A DNA stretch of 64,000 nt from Flagellimonas myxillae (GCF_023502235.1 NZ_JAMFLY010000001.1:372001-436000); one strand, 5' to 3'; shown: positions 8,959 to 19,574, numbered from the stretch's first letter. Notes: generated by a model from the sequence alone, not told the origin. A program made the numbers and translations.

Positions 8959-9320
8959 GTGTTGATTAGTGAATTAGCCTTCTTGAAATTACCAATTTAA
9001 CACACTGGATTTGTTAAAAAAAAACTAAAAACCGTAAATCCCGATAATAGTTTACCTTTTGTAATTTGATTTAAATATGCTTTTAGCCTGAATTTTTTTG
9101 GGTTTTGAGGGAGAATAAAAAATGAAAAAACCGGTGCACGCACCGGTTTAAACTAACTAACTCAAAAAAATGCTAACTCAGATAACTTGTCACAAAACTC
9201 TTTTTTAACAATTTAAACGAAGTTAAATTAACTTTAGGATTTTGTTAAAATTGTTCTGCTTGTGTTATCATAGTAACGATTATTTGTCCTACATATTGCA
9301 TTATTATGAAAATTTTAGCA
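8959..9320. other. 362-base gene-free stretch
   Basis: No convincing protein gene. It holds the 5' region of the AraC-like regulator (left part), a strong minus-strand hairpin with a T-tract at 9115-9149, and a 170-nt AT-rich segment between that hairpin and the DUF4197 stop with repeated CTAACT units (9151-9178). The segment could be a long 3' UTR or a small RNA. Confidence 0.6.
9115..9149 (-). terminator. intrinsic terminator, minus strand
   Basis: Perfect stem AAACCGGTGC / GCACCGGTTT around a 2-nt spacer (9128-9149). On the minus strand it is followed by TTTTTTC and a second T-run. It lies about 170 nt after the DUF4197 stop. On the + strand there is no T-tract. Confidence 0.75.
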
Positions 9321-10022
9321 TTAATCTTGTAAAGCAAACACCTTTTTTAACAATTCAGTGGTCCTGGACGAAATATTAGTACGAATTTTCTTCTCTTCCA
9401 CAGCGATCATGGTGTACACCCCACCTAGAGCTTCTTGGGTAGTATAGTCAGTTAGATCCGGATTTACATCAGTGGTAAGTGGCAAATTATTGTACTTGGT
9501 AATGATGTTTCTCCAGATCACATCAGCCCCAACTTTATTGAAAGACTGTTCAATGACCGGATTGAATTTATTGTACAATTTGGTTTCGGTGGTGCGTTGC
9601 AAGTAGGACGTGGCAGCGTTGTCCGAACCCAATAAAATTTGTCGGGCATCGGCAAAACTAATGCCCTTAACAGCATCCACGAATATGGGAATGGCTTGAT
9701 CAACAGCATCCTCGGCCGCCCTGTTCAAAATTCGTAGTCCTTCATCGGCCAGATTGCCAAGTCCAACATCACGTAGGGTTTTATCAACCTTTTTTAATTC
9801 ATCGGGCAAGAGAATTTTCACCAGCTCATTTTTGAAGAACCCATCTTTTAAAGCCAATTTATTGACCTGTTTTTCAATCCCCAGTTTTAGGGCGTCCCTT
9901 AAAGCCTGTGCAATTTCGGCATTTCCGATGGTGGTTCCCTGAGGTAATTGGTTAACAACCTGTTGCAATTCAGTACAACTTGCCAATTGAAATAGCAATA
10001 CACACAATATGAATCGTTTCAT
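9321..10022 (-). CDS. DUF4197 lipoprotein
   Basis: 233 aa. The lipobox is LASC (Cys16), so the protein is probably a lipoprotein on the periplasmic side. The mature part is mostly helical and matches DUF4197 (PQGTTIGNAEIAQALRDALKLGIEKQV, GLGNLADEGLRILNRAAEDAV, ATSYLQRTT blocks, checked in short segments). Function is unknown. It lies 69 nt downstream of purU on the same strand and may share its transcript. Confidence 0.85.
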   Translation of the reverse strand: MKRFILCVLLFQLASCTELQQVVNQLPQGTTIGNAEIAQALRDALKLGIEKQVNKLALKDGFFKNELVKILLPDELKKVDKTLRDVGLGNLADEGLRILNRAAEDAVDQAIPIFVDAVKGISFADARQILLGSDNAATSYLQRTTETKLYNKFNPVIEQSFNKVGADVIWRNIITKYNNLPLTTDVNPDLTDYTTQEALGGVYTMIAVEEKKIRTNISSRTTELLKKVFALQD

Positions 10023-10091
10023 GTTTCAATGTTTTATAGTTGAAGTCAAGTTACTGCATAACTCCAATAAATCAACTTGAAAGAAACAATT

Positions 10092-10940
10092 TTATGAAAA
10101 GATCACAGTCTTGTTGTTGTAGACAATTGTTTTACGCGCCACATGAAAATGGACAGCGCGGGACAACACAATTTTTTCCAAATCCCTTCCTTTGGCGATA
10201 AAATCCTTGATGGAGTGCGAATGGGAAACCGTGGTTACATCCTGTTCAATAATGGGGCCTGCATCCAGTTCTTCGGTAACATAGTGACTGGTGGCACCAA
10301 TAATTTTAACACCACGTTCAAAAGCGGCATGATAAGGTTTCGCACCTGCAAATGCCGGTAGAAAAGAATGATGGATATTGATGATTTTATGCGGAAACAC
10401 ATCAATTACCTTGGGCGAGACAATTTGCATATATCGAGCTAGCACGATAAAATCCACTTCATGTTTTTGTAATAATTTGAGCTGCTGTTCCTCTGCAGAT
10501 TCGCGAATATCCCTGGTAAACGGAACATGATAATAAGGAATACCAAATTGCTCCGCGATGTAAGATAGGTCCGGGTGGTTGCTCAAAATGAATGGAATGT
10601 CTACTTGAAGCTCTCCAGAGTTATATCTGCTCAACAGGTCATAAAGACAGTGGTTGTACTTGGATACAAAAATGGCCATTTTGGGTTTAATGCCATCTTC
10701 ATAAATACCCCACTTCATCTGATACTTTTGTGCCAGTTCCCGGTCAAATCCATCCTTGAAATGAGATAATTCAGGGGCAAGTTCAAATTCGCTCTCCAAA
10801 CGCATAAAGAATACACCGGCTTCTTTGTCCACATGTTGGTCCAGATAAATGATGTTTCCCTTTTGTTTATGGATAAACCGTGTCACCGAACTAATAATTC
10901 CCGGTTGATCCGCACAGTGAATGAGTATGGTTAGCTTCAT
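10092..10940 (-). CDS. purU: formyltetrahydrofolate deformylase
   Basis: Hydrolyses 10-formyl-THF to formate and THF, balancing one-carbon units and feeding formate-dependent purine synthesis. It has an N-terminal ACT-like domain (about 1-80; CADQPGIISSVTRFI) and a C-terminal formyltransferase-type domain with NIHHSFLPAF (around 223-232) and the catalytic Asp in HYVTEELDAGPII. The 282-aa length is normal. Confidence 0.95.
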   Translation of the reverse strand: MKLTILIHCADQPGIISSVTRFIHKQKGNIIYLDQHVDKEAGVFFMRLESEFELAPELSHFKDGFDRELAQKYQMKWGIYEDGIKPKMAIFVSKYNHCLYDLLSRYNSGELQVDIPFILSNHPDLSYIAEQFGIPYYHVPFTRDIRESAEEQQLKLLQKHEVDFIVLARYMQIVSPKVIDVFPHKIINIHHSFLPAFAGAKPYHAAFERGVKIIGATSHYVTEELDAGPIIEQDVTTVSHSHSIKDFIAKGRDLEKIVLSRAVHFHVARKTIVYNNKTVIFS

Positions 10941-11082
10941 GCCATTATTTTAACCGGGTAAAATTATGATATTCAAAAAAAGCAAGCCTCCTTTTGGTGA
11001 ATTTTTGTAATATTCTAAGTAAAATCGATTTTAGCCTGCATTTTCCGTAAATTGCAGGGCAAATACAGAGCCTTTATTGCCA

Positions 11083-14000
11083 ATGAAACAATCAAAGCCT
11101 TATCAGCCCAAAAACAAAGTAAGGATAGTTACGGCCGCTTCCCTTTTCGATGGACACGATGCCGCCATCAACATTATGCGGCGAATAATCCAATCTACAG
11201 GTGTTGAGGTGATCCATCTGGGGCATGATAGAAGTGTGGCCGAAGTTGTGGAATGTGCCATACAGGAAGATGTAAATGCCATTGCCATGACATCCTATCA
11301 AGGAGGGCATAACGAGTATTTTCGATATATGTACGACCTCTTGCAGGAACATGGCGCGGGACATATCAAAATATTTGGTGGGGGAGGTGGAGTAATTCTT
11401 CCCACAGAGATAAAGGCACTCATGGAGTACGGTATAGAGCGTATTTATTCCCCGGACGATGGCAGGGAAATGGGCTTGCAGGGAATGATCAACGACTTGG
11501 TCAGCAGGTGTGACGTTCCCGTACCCAACCTGGAATTACCTAAAAAGAAAACCCTAGCGGAGCTGCTAAAGGATAAACAGGTGAACACCTTGGCAAGGCT
11601 AATTTCTTTGGCGGAGAACCGCCCGATAGATTTTGAGACTTATCGATCGCAACTGGAAAAGGCCTCAAAGAATCCTCCCGTTTTAGGAATTACGGGTACT
11701 GGGGGAGCCGGAAAATCGAGTTTGGTAGATGAGCTGGTCAGACGATTTTTGACCGACTTCGAGGATAAACACATCGGGATAATCTCTGTAGATCCCTCAA
11801 AACGGAAAACGGGTGGCGCGCTGCTGGGTGACAGGATTCGTATGAACGCCATTAACAATAAAAGGGTGTATATGCGCTCTTTGGCCACAAGGCAATCCAA
11901 TCTTGCCCTGTCCAAACATGTGGCAGAGGCGGTACAAGTACTTAAAGCGGCCCAGTTTAATCTGATAATTTTGGAAACCTCCGGGATAGGCCAGTCCGAT
12001 ACTGAAATCCTGGAACACAGCGATGTTTCCCTTTACGTTATGACTCCTGAATTTGGTGCAGCAACCCAATTGGAAAAAATTGACATGCTGGATTTTGCCG
12101 ATATCGTTGCTATCAACAAATTCGACAAAAGAGGGGCGTTGGATGCCTTAAGGGATGTGAAAAAGCAATACATGCGGAACCATGGTTTATGGGACCAAAC
12201 AGAAGATGAATTGCCGATTTTTGGAACCATTGCCTCCCAATTCAACGATTCCGGGATGAACCAGTTGTATAAAGCCGTAATGGCAACTTTGGTGCAAAAA
12301 ACGGATGCGGATTTGCAGTCTTCCTTTGAAGTAGGTGGTGGAATGTCGGAGAAAATCTATGTGATTCCGCCCGCTAGAACAAGGTATTTGTCGGAAATCG
12401 CGGAGAACAATAGAGCTTATGATGATAAGGTTTTGACACAGAAAAAAATTGCCCAACAACTTTACGGTATATTTCTGACCTTGACCTCCATTCTTGATAA
12501 TAAAGTGTCCCATTCCCATCTCTTGTCCAAATCCGGATTGAATGAAAATAAGGTGTTGGAACACCTTGAACAGGAAAGCGACCAGGAATTTGCAAGGCTC
12601 TTGTTAAAGGAATTTGATAAGGTAAAAATGAACTTGGACCCCCACAATTGGGAAATTGTGGTCAACTGGGAGGAGAAAGTGAATCGGTACAAGTCCGAAA
12701 CCTATTCCTTTAAGGTAAGAAACAAAGAAGTTTATATCCAGACACATACCGCTTCATTGTCCCAAAGTCAGATTCCGAAGGTTGCGTTGCCCAAATATGA
12801 GGCCTGGGGAGATGTCCTCCAATGGAATTTGCAGGAGAACGTTCCTGGTGAGTTTCCATATACCTCTGGCCTGTATCCTTTTAAAAGGGAAGGAGAAGAC
12901 CCTACCCGAATGTTTGCAGGGGAAGGCGGACCTGAGCGTACCAATAGAAGGTTTCATTATGTGAGTTTGAACATGCCAGCAAAGCGTCTTTCCACAGCTT
13001 TTGATTCGGTGACCCTTTACGGCAATGATCCTGACCATAGACCAGATATTTATGGAAAAATTGGAAATGCAGGAGTTTCCATTTGCTGTTTGGACGATGC
13101 CAAGAAATTGTACTCCGGATTTGATTTGAGCGATTCAATGACCTCGGTCAGTATGACCATTAATGGCCCGGCTCCCATGCTTTTGGCATTTTTTATGAAC
13201 GCCGCCATTGACCAGAATTGTGAGAAGTACATCAAGGAAAAGAGTCTGGAAAAAGAAGTGGAAAAGACTTTGTCCAAGATATTCGCCGGAAGGAAAATGG
13301 AGCGTCCGAGATATGCAGGGGAACTCCCGGAAGGAAACGATGGATTGGGACTTATGCTGCTGGGAGTTACCGGGGACCAAGTCTTGCCCAAAGCAGTATA
13401 TGACAAAATCAAAAAAGAAACCTTGGGACAGGTTAGGGGAACGGTTCAAGCAGATATATTAAAGGAGGACCAGGCACAAAATACCTGTATATTTTCAACA
13501 GAGTTTGCCCTACGCCTCATGGGGGATGTGCAAGAGTACTTTATTTCGAACGAGGTCCGTAATTTTTATTCCGTTTCCATTTCGGGATATCATATTGCGG
13601 AAGCGGGTGCGAACCCTATCACCCAGTTGGCCTTTACCTTGGCCAATGGCTTTACCTATGTGGAGTACTATTTGAGTAGGGGAATGGACATTGACCAGTT
13701 TGGTCCCAACCTTTCCTTCTTCTTTTCCAATGGGGTGGATCCAGAATATGCGGTGATAGGAAGAGTGGCCAGACGGATTTGGTCCAAGGCCATGAAAAAG
13801 AAATATGGGGCCAACCCAAGAGCGCAAATGCTAAAATACCACATCCAAACCTCGGGTAGAAGTCTGCATGCCCAGGAGATAGATTTTAATGATATCCGTA
13901 CCACTTTGCAAGCGCTGTATGCCATTTACGACAATTGCAATTCCCTGCATACCAATGCTTATGACGAAGCCATTACCACTCCCACCGAAGAATCTGTGCG

Positions 14001-14535
14001 CAGGGCCATGGCCATACAACTGATCATAAACAAGGAACTAGGCTTGGCCAAGAATGAAAATCCAATGCAAGGTTCCTTTATCATAGAGGAGCTTACCGAT
14101 TTGGTAGAGGAGGCCGTACTGGTTGAGTTTGACCGTATTACCGAACGTGGTGGGGTTTTGGGTGCCATGGAGACCATGTACCAACGTTCCAAAATCCAGG
14201 AAGAGAGTCTGCACTACGAAACCTTGAAGCATACTGGGGAATATCCGATTATTGGGGTGAATACGTTTTTGAGCTCCAAGGGATCCCCTACCGTGTTACC
14301 CGACGAAGTTATCCGGGCAACCGAGTCGGAAAAACATGATCAAATAAAGACGTTGGAGAACCTGCATTCAGGGCATAAAGACAAGGCCGCTACCATGCTG
14401 GGAGAACTACAGCAAACTGCAGTACAAAACGGAAATATATTTGAAAAGTTGATGGAAGTGGGCAAAATTTGCTCCTTGGGACAAATAACCCAGGCCCTAT
14501 TCCAAGTGGGCGGGCAATATCGACGCAATATGTAA
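11083..14535 (+). CDS. icmF: fused isobutyryl-CoA mutase (IcmF type)
   Basis: About 1150 aa joining three parts in IcmF order: an N-terminal B12-binding domain (DGHDAA near residue 25, a GGGGGV loop near 100), a MeaB-like G-protein chaperone domain with P-loop GTGGAGKSS (about 205-213) and NKFDKRG, and a C-terminal acyl-CoA mutase TIM barrel (from about 550). The family interconverts isobutyryl-CoA and n-butyryl-CoA with coenzyme B12. Methylmalonyl-CoA mutase is excluded by the single-chain G-protein fusion; exact substrate choice is inference. I chose ATG 11083 rather than TTG 11077. It stands alone and diverges from purU. Confidence 0.92.
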   Translation: MKQSKPYQPKNKVRIVTAASLFDGHDAAINIMRRIIQSTGVEVIHLGHDRSVAEVVECAIQEDVNAIAMTSYQGGHNEYFRYMYDLLQEHGAGHIKIFGGGGGVILPTEIKALMEYGIERIYSPDDGREMGLQGMINDLVSRCDVPVPNLELPKKKTLAELLKDKQVNTLARLISLAENRPIDFETYRSQLEKASKNPPVLGITGTGGAGKSSLVDELVRRFLTDFEDKHIGIISVDPSKRKTGGALLGDRIRMNAINNKRVYMRSLATRQSNLALSKHVAEAVQVLKAAQFNLIILETSGIGQSDTEILEHSDVSLYVMTPEFGAATQLEKIDMLDFADIVAINKFDKRGALDALRDVKKQYMRNHGLWDQTEDELPIFGTIASQFNDSGMNQLYKAVMATLVQKTDADLQSSFEVGGGMSEKIYVIPPARTRYLSEIAENNRAYDDKVLTQKKIAQQLYGIFLTLTSILDNKVSHSHLLSKSGLNENKVLEHLEQESDQEFARLLLKEFDKVKMNLDPHNWEIVVNWEEKVNRYKSETYSFKVRNKEVYIQTHTASLSQSQIPKVALPKYEAWGDVLQWNLQENVPGEFPYTSGLYPFKREGEDPTRMFAGEGGPERTNRRFHYVSLNMPAKRLSTAFDSVTLYGNDPDHRPDIYGKIGNAGVSICCLDDAKKLYSGFDLSDSMTSVSMTINGPAPMLLAFFMNAAIDQNCEKYIKEKSLEKEVEKTLSKIFAGRKMERPRYAGELPEGNDGLGLMLLGVTGDQVLPKAVYDKIKKETLGQVRGTVQADILKEDQAQNTCIFSTEFALRLMGDVQEYFISNEVRNFYSVSISGYHIAEAGANPITQLAFTLANGFTYVEYYLSRGMDIDQFGPNLSFFFSNGVDPEYAVIGRVARRIWSKAMKKKYGANPRAQMLKYHIQTSGRSLHAQEIDFNDIRTTLQALYAIYDNCNSLHTNAYDEAITTPTEESVRRAMAIQLIINKELGLAKNENPMQGSFIIEELTDLVEEAVLVEFDRITERGGVLGAMETMYQRSKIQEESLHYETLKHTGEYPIIGVNTFLSSKGSPTVLPDEVIRATESEKHDQIKTLENLHSGHKDKAATMLGELQQTAVQNGNIFEKLMEVGKICSLGQITQALFQVGGQYRRNM

Positions 14536-14543
14536 ATGTCCGG

Positions 14544-14960
14544 TTAGGAGGATGGGTCGTTCCCGTTCCCAGGATGGAATGACTTGCGCCACTTTTTAAA
14601 GGACGATCTAAACGTCTTGATTTCCCCTCGTAATAGGTTCAAATACTCTTTTTCCTTAACTCCATCCCGCTCCAGGCCGTTGCAATATGCCAAAATGTTT
14701 CGCGTCATTATATTGATGAAAGTAAGGCTTCGCATCTTAACCGAATACGAATTGCTCAGGGCAGCTTGTTCCACTTCCTTGGTTATTTGGACGGCATCTG
14801 TCATTAAGGACTGACTGATATCGTCCCTAAAACTTCCAATTTTGGGTAAAGAAAACAAATCTTTGTTCCGGGAGAAATAGTGGGCAACCGCTTCGCTTAA
14901 ATCGCGTAGGGCCAGGGATCTTTGGTAAACACCAAGTGAATTTAATGATTGTCTCTCCAT
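14544..14960 (-). CDS. hypothetical helical protein (138 aa)
   Basis: Predicted all-helical, cytoplasmic and Ser/Arg-rich, with the layout of a small helical bundle (RSLALRDLSEAVAHYF, VKMRSLTFINIMTRNILAY). It has no signal peptide or membrane segment. I do not recognise a family. It converges on icmF with an 8-nt gap and diverges from the Lrp regulator. Confidence 0.65.
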   Translation of the reverse strand: MERQSLNSLGVYQRSLALRDLSEAVAHYFSRNKDLFSLPKIGSFRDDISQSLMTDAVQITKEVEQAALSNSYSVKMRSLTFINIMTRNILAYCNGLERDGVKEKEYLNLLRGEIKTFRSSFKKWRKSFHPGNGNDPSS

Positions 14961-15082
14961 TTTTTCAATAGCAATTTTTCATTATAAAATTACATATCAA
15001 AAGGATAACTTAACTTTGAAATCAAAAGCAATAATTCAAATTCTCTTTGGAATGTTAATTATAATGTGATTTTACTTAAAAA

Positions 15083-15532
15083 ATGAAGATAGATGAACTC
15101 AACTGGCAAATCCTTACCTGTTTACAGGAAAATTCTAGGGAGACTTTTGCCAATATCGGACGTAAAATAGGGCTTACACCCCCTGCAGTGGCAGAGCGGG
15201 TGAAGAAAATGGAGGACGTTGGAATAATCCAGGGTTATAATACCAAGGTTTCCTATGCTCTGGCAGGTCATCAACTAAAGGCCATTATTATGCTTCGGGC
15301 GTTTGTAGGAAAGTTGAAACCCTTTTTGGGCAAGGTGGATACCTTTCGGGAAGTGGTCAATTGTTATCGGATTACCGGGAACGAAAATATTATAATGGAA
15401 GTCGTGCTAAAGGATCAATCCCATTTGGAAAAATTTATAGACCAACTCATTGTGTACGGGGAGTGCCGTACCCATATTGTGTTGTCTGATGTAATTTCAA
15501 ATGCTCCCATAAAAAACGGTAAGGTTTACTAA
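15083..15532 (+). CDS. Lrp/AsnC-family transcriptional regulator
   Basis: 149 aa. The N-terminal helix-turn-helix covers about residues 5-50 (ILTCLQENSRETFANIGRKIGLTPPAVAERVKKMED), seen here in parts: NSRETFANIGRKIGLT is the HTH core. The C-terminal RAM/ACT-like domain covers 65-145 and normally senses an amino acid. The next + gene starts about 70 nt downstream, and the regulator could also act on the divergent helical gene at 14544. The effector is unknown. Confidence 0.9.
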   Translation: MKIDELNWQILTCLQENSRETFANIGRKIGLTPPAVAERVKKMEDVGIIQGYNTKVSYALAGHQLKAIIMLRAFVGKLKPFLGKVDTFREVVNCYRITGNENIIMEVVLKDQSHLEKFIDQLIVYGECRTHIVLSDVISNAPIKNGKVY

Positions 15533-15602
15533 AGAATTTCGATTATTTTTAGTAGACCTAAGAATGTATCCTCTTTGGCTAGATTTTTGTTGTGAAAGGA
15601 AT

Positions 15603-17018
15603 ATGAAAAAAAATCTCGTTTTACTTTTTCTTGCCTTATTTGTTGCGCCGAGTGTTTTTTCCCAGCAAATGGTACTGAGAAAGGGGGCGGTTTTGAACGC
15701 CCTTCCTGTGAATGACACCCTTCCAGAAACCTATTCACTTTATTTACCTTCCAATTTTTCAACCGATAAAAAATGGCCCCTGCTTGTCGTTTTTGATTTG
15801 AATGGAAAGGAATCGCAGGCGCTTGCCATGTTTGTTATGGCGGCAGAGGACGAGGGCTACATTTTGGCCGCACCTCAAGTTCGGGATACAGCCTCTTTGG
15901 CCAATAATATGGCGATAACCACAAGGGCGGTCCAAAAAATAATGAAATTGTTGCCCATTCATAAATCCAGGATTTATACGGCGGGTGAGGGGTCTGGAGG
16001 GCGGTTCGCCAACTTGGTGCCAACACTTTCAAAGGATGTAAGCGGGGCAATTTCCATTGGGTCCGACATAACCAATACCGAACTCCTGAACATAAGGCGT
16101 CCCTTTCATTTTATAGGGATAGTCAACAAGAGAAATTACAACTATCCGGGCCTTTTGTCCTCTGAAAAAATCTTGGATCGGATACGATTTCCAAATCAGG
16201 TGCTTATCCATGCCGAGGAAAAGGAATGGCCCCATATCTCATATCTAAAGAAATCCTTGCAATTGCTCACGCTCAATGCCATGAAAAGGAAATTGGTTCC
16301 CAAGGATTCGAGCTATGTTGAAATGGCATACCAAGAAGACTTGGCACAAGCGAATCAACTAAGGAATAGTATGAAATTGTTGTTGGCGGAACATCACTTA
16401 AGCGAGATGATGGGAGTTTATGGCGCCCATAAAAACTTGGATTCACTACGATTGCTGCAACGTTCCATTAGAAGAAACAAAATGTTCAGAAACATGAAGA
16501 GATTGGAAAATGCCTCCTTCTTGAAAGAGTCCCTATTAAAGGAGGATTACCTCTACGATATGGAAGAGGACCTCTTAACCTATAATTTCAACAATTTGGG
16601 CTGGTGGAATTTCCAAATGGGGGAAATCAACAAGTTTATTGAGGGATCCAGCAAGTATGAAAGCGACATGGGGTACCGATTATTGGGTTACATCAATGCT
16701 TTGGCAGAAGATAATATTGATATTGTAGCCTCCGAGGAATTGGTTGATGAGGGCGCCTTGATCTTTCTTTATATGTTGAAGACCATCTTGGAGCCGCAAA
16801 ATTTCAATTTTTACTTAAAAGTCATTTCGTTGAGTTCCAAGAACGAGGATTATGGAACGGCCTTGTTTTATCTAGAGGAAGCGCTGAAAAAAGGGTTTGC
16901 CGATACGGATAAACTGTACAGTTTGGAACATACCACTTTGCTTCGTATTGACCCAAAATTCAATGCCTTGGTGTCGAAATATTTAGAGGACGCCCGCTAT
17001 AATATCAAGGAGCAATAA
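15603..17018 (+). CDS. secreted alpha/beta-hydrolase-like protein with C-terminal repeats
   Basis: 471 aa from ATG 15603, which begins a clean signal peptide (KKNLVLLFLALF, cut near VFSQQ); the upstream ATG at 15564 would bury it. The N-terminal half resembles the esterase/PHB-depolymerase alpha/beta fold (YSLYLPSNFSTDKKWPLLVV, AAEDEGYILAAPQ). The nucleophile elbow reads GEGSGG, not the classic G-x-S-x-G, so activity is uncertain. The C-terminal half is helical and TPR-like. It overlaps the convergent DJ-1-like gene by 14 nt. Confidence 0.75.
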   Translation: MKKNLVLLFLALFVAPSVFSQQMVLRKGAVLNALPVNDTLPETYSLYLPSNFSTDKKWPLLVVFDLNGKESQALAMFVMAAEDEGYILAAPQVRDTASLANNMAITTRAVQKIMKLLPIHKSRIYTAGEGSGGRFANLVPTLSKDVSGAISIGSDITNTELLNIRRPFHFIGIVNKRNYNYPGLLSSEKILDRIRFPNQVLIHAEEKEWPHISYLKKSLQLLTLNAMKRKLVPKDSSYVEMAYQEDLAQANQLRNSMKLLLAEHHLSEMMGVYGAHKNLDSLRLLQRSIRRNKMFRNMKRLENASFLKESLLKEDYLYDMEEDLLTYNFNNLGWWNFQMGEINKFIEGSSKYESDMGYRLLGYINALAEDNIDIVASEELVDEGALIFLYMLKTILEPQNFNFYLKVISLSSKNEDYGTALFYLEEALKKGFADTDKLYSLEHTTLLRIDPKFNALVSKYLEDARYNIKEQ

Positions 17019-17742
17019 ACTTCGGAACCTCCTCCAAATTCCAATCGATGACCAATCCGCCCGCGATGGATTCGGCAATTTCCTTCCCGTATAAATACTC
17101 GCATAGGTAAAGGGCGGCTTCAAAACTTTTAGCACCTCCTGCTGAGGTAATGTATTTTCCATCATGCACAAAGAGTACACTGTCCTTGATATCTAAATGG
17201 GGGAACATGACCTTATATTTGGGTATGTCGCTGGGAAAGGTGGTAGAGGCCACCTTATCCAGGATACCGGTTTTCGCCAACACAAAGGCCCCATCGCAAT
17301 GCGAGGTTACAAAAAGCGCATCCTTGTCCGCTTTTTTCACAAAATCCAACATAATAGAGTCCTTCAGGTCTGTGTCCAAATGATGCTCTGCGCTGGGAAC
17401 CACCAATACATCAATTTTTGGAATGGAATCTTGGGTGTAGTCAAAATCCGGCAGAATCCGAACCCCCTCAAAAGAGGTGATCGGGTCCAAGGTGTTAGCC
17501 ACCGTAAAGGTGTTCATGGCTTTAATGCCCTTGCGGTATTGGGTGTGCTGAAAAATATCGAACGGAGCGGTGAACTCTGTGTTGTACACCCCATCCATGA
17601 TTAAAAAGGCCACATTGTACCGATTCGGTTCCAGGGTTGGCATTACCCTTTGTGTGGTTTTGGATTCGGCTTCCATTGGTTTTCTTTCGCCACAGGAAAC
17701 GATTGTAAACAAAAGGGAAATTGCGAGGACTTTTTTAAGCAT
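17005..17742 (-). CDS. DJ-1/PfpI-family lipoprotein
   Basis: 245 aa. The lipobox is IVSC (Cys17), so unlike most DJ-1/PfpI proteins it is predicted to be outside the cytoplasm. The DJ-1/PfpI domain (about 42-235) has the nucleophile elbow TSHCDGAF with the conserved Cys, and the YNTEFTAPFDIF block resembles isonitrile hydratase or transcription-regulator-type members. Whether it is a glyoxalase, a hydratase or a stress sensor cannot be told from sequence. It overlaps the hydrolase-like gene convergently by 14 nt. Confidence 0.85.
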   Translation of the reverse strand: MLKKVLAISLLFTIVSCGERKPMEAESKTTQRVMPTLEPNRYNVAFLIMDGVYNTEFTAPFDIFQHTQYRKGIKAMNTFTVANTLDPITSFEGVRILPDFDYTQDSIPKIDVLVVPSAEHHLDTDLKDSIMLDFVKKADKDALFVTSHCDGAFVLAKTGILDKVASTTFPSDIPKYKVMFPHLDIKDSVLFVHDGKYITSAGGAKSFEAALYLCEYLYGKEIAESIAGGLVIDWNLEEVPKFIAP

Positions 17743-17820
17743 CGTACTTTATTTTGATGTGCGAGATGCTAAGGTACCAATCAAAATGATTTCCGCTACT
17801 TTTATATCAAATTTAAAAGG

Positions 17821-18456
17821 ATGAAATATTTGGTTCTCGTTGTGTGCAGTCTGATGATGGCATGTAAATCCGATAAAAAATACCATTCTGAGGTTAAGGA
17901 ATCTCATGCCCAATCAAGATTAATGCAAGGAATCCTCGATTTTCAGGAGGATTTGAACGCTTCCTTCAAGGACCCTGAGACCTCCCCATTACCGGACAGA
18001 TTTCGAAAGGACTTTGAAACTTTGGATTTTTATCCTGCAGATACAACCTATGTGGTCACGGCTGTATTGGAACGTACTCCCAATGCTCTTCCTTTTCTTA
18101 TGAAAACCACCACGGACGAACAGCGACAAGAAGTGGTTTATGGGGTGGCCCATTTTCAACTGAACAGGATACAACACCAACTGGAAATTTATCAAAGTTT
18201 AGATGAAACCTCCGATGCTTACGAGGATTATTTGTTCTTGCCGTTTTTGGACGATACCAATGGTGGGGAAACTTATGGTGGTGGACGCTATATAGACCTG
18301 ACCGTTCCAAAGGGAGATTCCATCGTGATTGATTTTAATCGAGCGTACAATCCCTATTGCGTTTACAATAAGAAGTACTCCTGCCCTCTGGTGCCAAGGC
18401 AAAATTATTTGAGAACTAGCGTGAAGGCAGGAGTGAAAGACTTTATCAAGGAATAA
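17821..18456 (+). CDS. DUF1684 lipoprotein
   Basis: 211 aa. The N-terminus MKYLVLVVCSLMMACK has a lipobox (MMAC). The C-terminal half carries the DUF1684 hallmarks: a YGGGRYIDL block, DFNRAYNPYC and a closing CPLVPRQNYL. Function is not established. It is a single gene on a short unit, ended by the strong bidirectional terminator at 18455. Confidence 0.88.
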   Translation: MKYLVLVVCSLMMACKSDKKYHSEVKESHAQSRLMQGILDFQEDLNASFKDPETSPLPDRFRKDFETLDFYPADTTYVVTAVLERTPNALPFLMKTTTDEQRQEVVYGVAHFQLNRIQHQLEIYQSLDETSDAYEDYLFLPFLDDTNGGETYGGGRYIDLTVPKGDSIVIDFNRAYNPYCVYNKKYSCPLVPRQNYLRTSVKAGVKDFIKE

Positions 18457-18490
18457 AAAAGCCTTACTCCCGGGGGAATAAGGCTTTTTA
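18455..18490. terminator. bidirectional intrinsic terminator
   Basis: Stem AAAAAGCCTTA / TAAGGCTTTTT with a 12-nt GC-rich loop. It serves the DUF1684 gene (+) and the porin gene ending at 18519 (-). Confidence 0.9.
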
Positions 18491-18518
18491 ACTTTCAATT
18501 AATCAGGTTTTTAATTTG

Positions 18519-19574
18519 CTAGAACGAATAGATCGCTGCAACAAGAAATGAAGCCAAGCTGGATGTTGGGTCGGCGTCTGTATCAATAAAAGCATCTTCC
18601 GAAGCACTATCCAATCGTAGTTCAGGTTTTAGAATCAGGTCACCAATAGTGGCGCTTCCGGTTAGGGTAAGTGCAAGTACGCTTGCGTCCCCATCAGCAT
18701 CAGCTGCTCCTATGGCACCAAAAAAGTCACCTTCCATAAAGTACTCACCCCTTAGTCCAATGGTGAAGTTATCGGAGGTGGCCAATTGTGGGTAAAGTGC
18801 TACCCCGGTAAAACTACCGCCATCGTCTTCCTGGCTAAAGTGGGCCGCGTTGATTCCCAAGAAAAAATCTTCGGTTACATCGAACCCGCCGGTGTAATCC
18901 ACCTCAAAACCACCTTGGCTATACAAGAAGTTCAAAAATTGACCGGAATATCCCAATTGTGCACCTACTGCGTAATCCCCAGTTCCGTTAAGCTCTGTTA
19001 GATCCGTTGGATTCATAACAGCCAACATGGCGCTCCATTCGTTGCCAAGGTCGAAATCGGCCTTTAATCCTGTGTGGCTAAATGGCCCATAGGAGAACAA
19101 ATAGGAAGTGCTGTAGTTGAAATTGGCCGCGGGCGAAATTACTTCATACCCCAAGAAGGTGTTGAAGTTACCGAAGGTAAGGGTGACGTTGTCGCTTACA
19201 TTCCAATACACATACAATTGGTTTACAATGTCGCCTGTGGCTGAGTACATGGGAGAAGCGAAAATGGCATCGGTACCCCTAGGGCCAAAAACCAAATCGG
19301 CCACAAATCCTACATCATCGCCATCGTAGCTGGCAATTACGTTTGCCATACCTAGGGAAAACCCGTCTAAATTGGCAAAAGAAGAGCCTGGGGCTATGGC
19401 GTCTTCCCCATTGGGGGCGGTTAAGTTCGTTCTAAAATAAGCATCTACCGTGCCAGTAAATTCGAACTTGGATTTGGCTTCTTCTTCCTCTTGTGCGAAG
19501 GCTAAAATTGGCATGCTTGCCAGGGCAATAAAAGCTATTTTTTTTATGTATTTTGTGCTGATAATCGTTTTCAT
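18519..19574 (-). CDS. outer-membrane porin-like protein downstream of amtB
   Basis: About 351 aa from the ATG at 19574 (residue 9 of the longest frame, which starts at 19598); this start gives the better signal peptide, ending ILAFAQ. An acidic linker (EEEEAKSK) is followed by alternating strands through to a C-terminal AAIYSF ending in Phe, typical of outer-membrane barrels (porin/BBP2 type). It lies last in the PII-amtB-porin run, about 115 nt after amtB, separated from it by a perfect hairpin at 19655-19682. This suggests nitrogen-linked outer-membrane uptake; the solute is not known. Confidence 0.82.
   Translation of the reverse strand: MKTIISTKYIKKIAFIALASMPILAFAQEEEEAKSKFEFTGTVDAYFRTNLTAPNGEDAIAPGSSFANLDGFSLGMANVIASYDGDDVGFVADLVFGPRGTDAIFASPMYSATGDIVNQLYVYWNVSDNVTLTFGNFNTFLGYEVISPAANFNYSTSYLFSYGPFSHTGLKADFDLGNEWSAMLAVMNPTDLTELNGTGDYAVGAQLGYSGQFLNFLYSQGGFEVDYTGGFDVTEDFFLGINAAHFSQEDDGGSFTGVALYPQLATSDNFTIGLRGEYFMEGDFFGAIGAADADGDASVLALTLTGSATIGDLILKPELRLDSASEDAFIDTDADPTSSLASFLVAAIYSF

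Noticed and set aside
9123..9152. Nine-codon leader frame (MKKPVHAPV) on the + strand
   Set aside because: It is a by-product of the palindromic terminator stem; no gene on the + strand follows.
12754..14528. Several long minus-strand frames inside icmF
   Set aside because: They are shadows of the + gene, with no family similarity, no promoter and clear coding conservation in the + frame.
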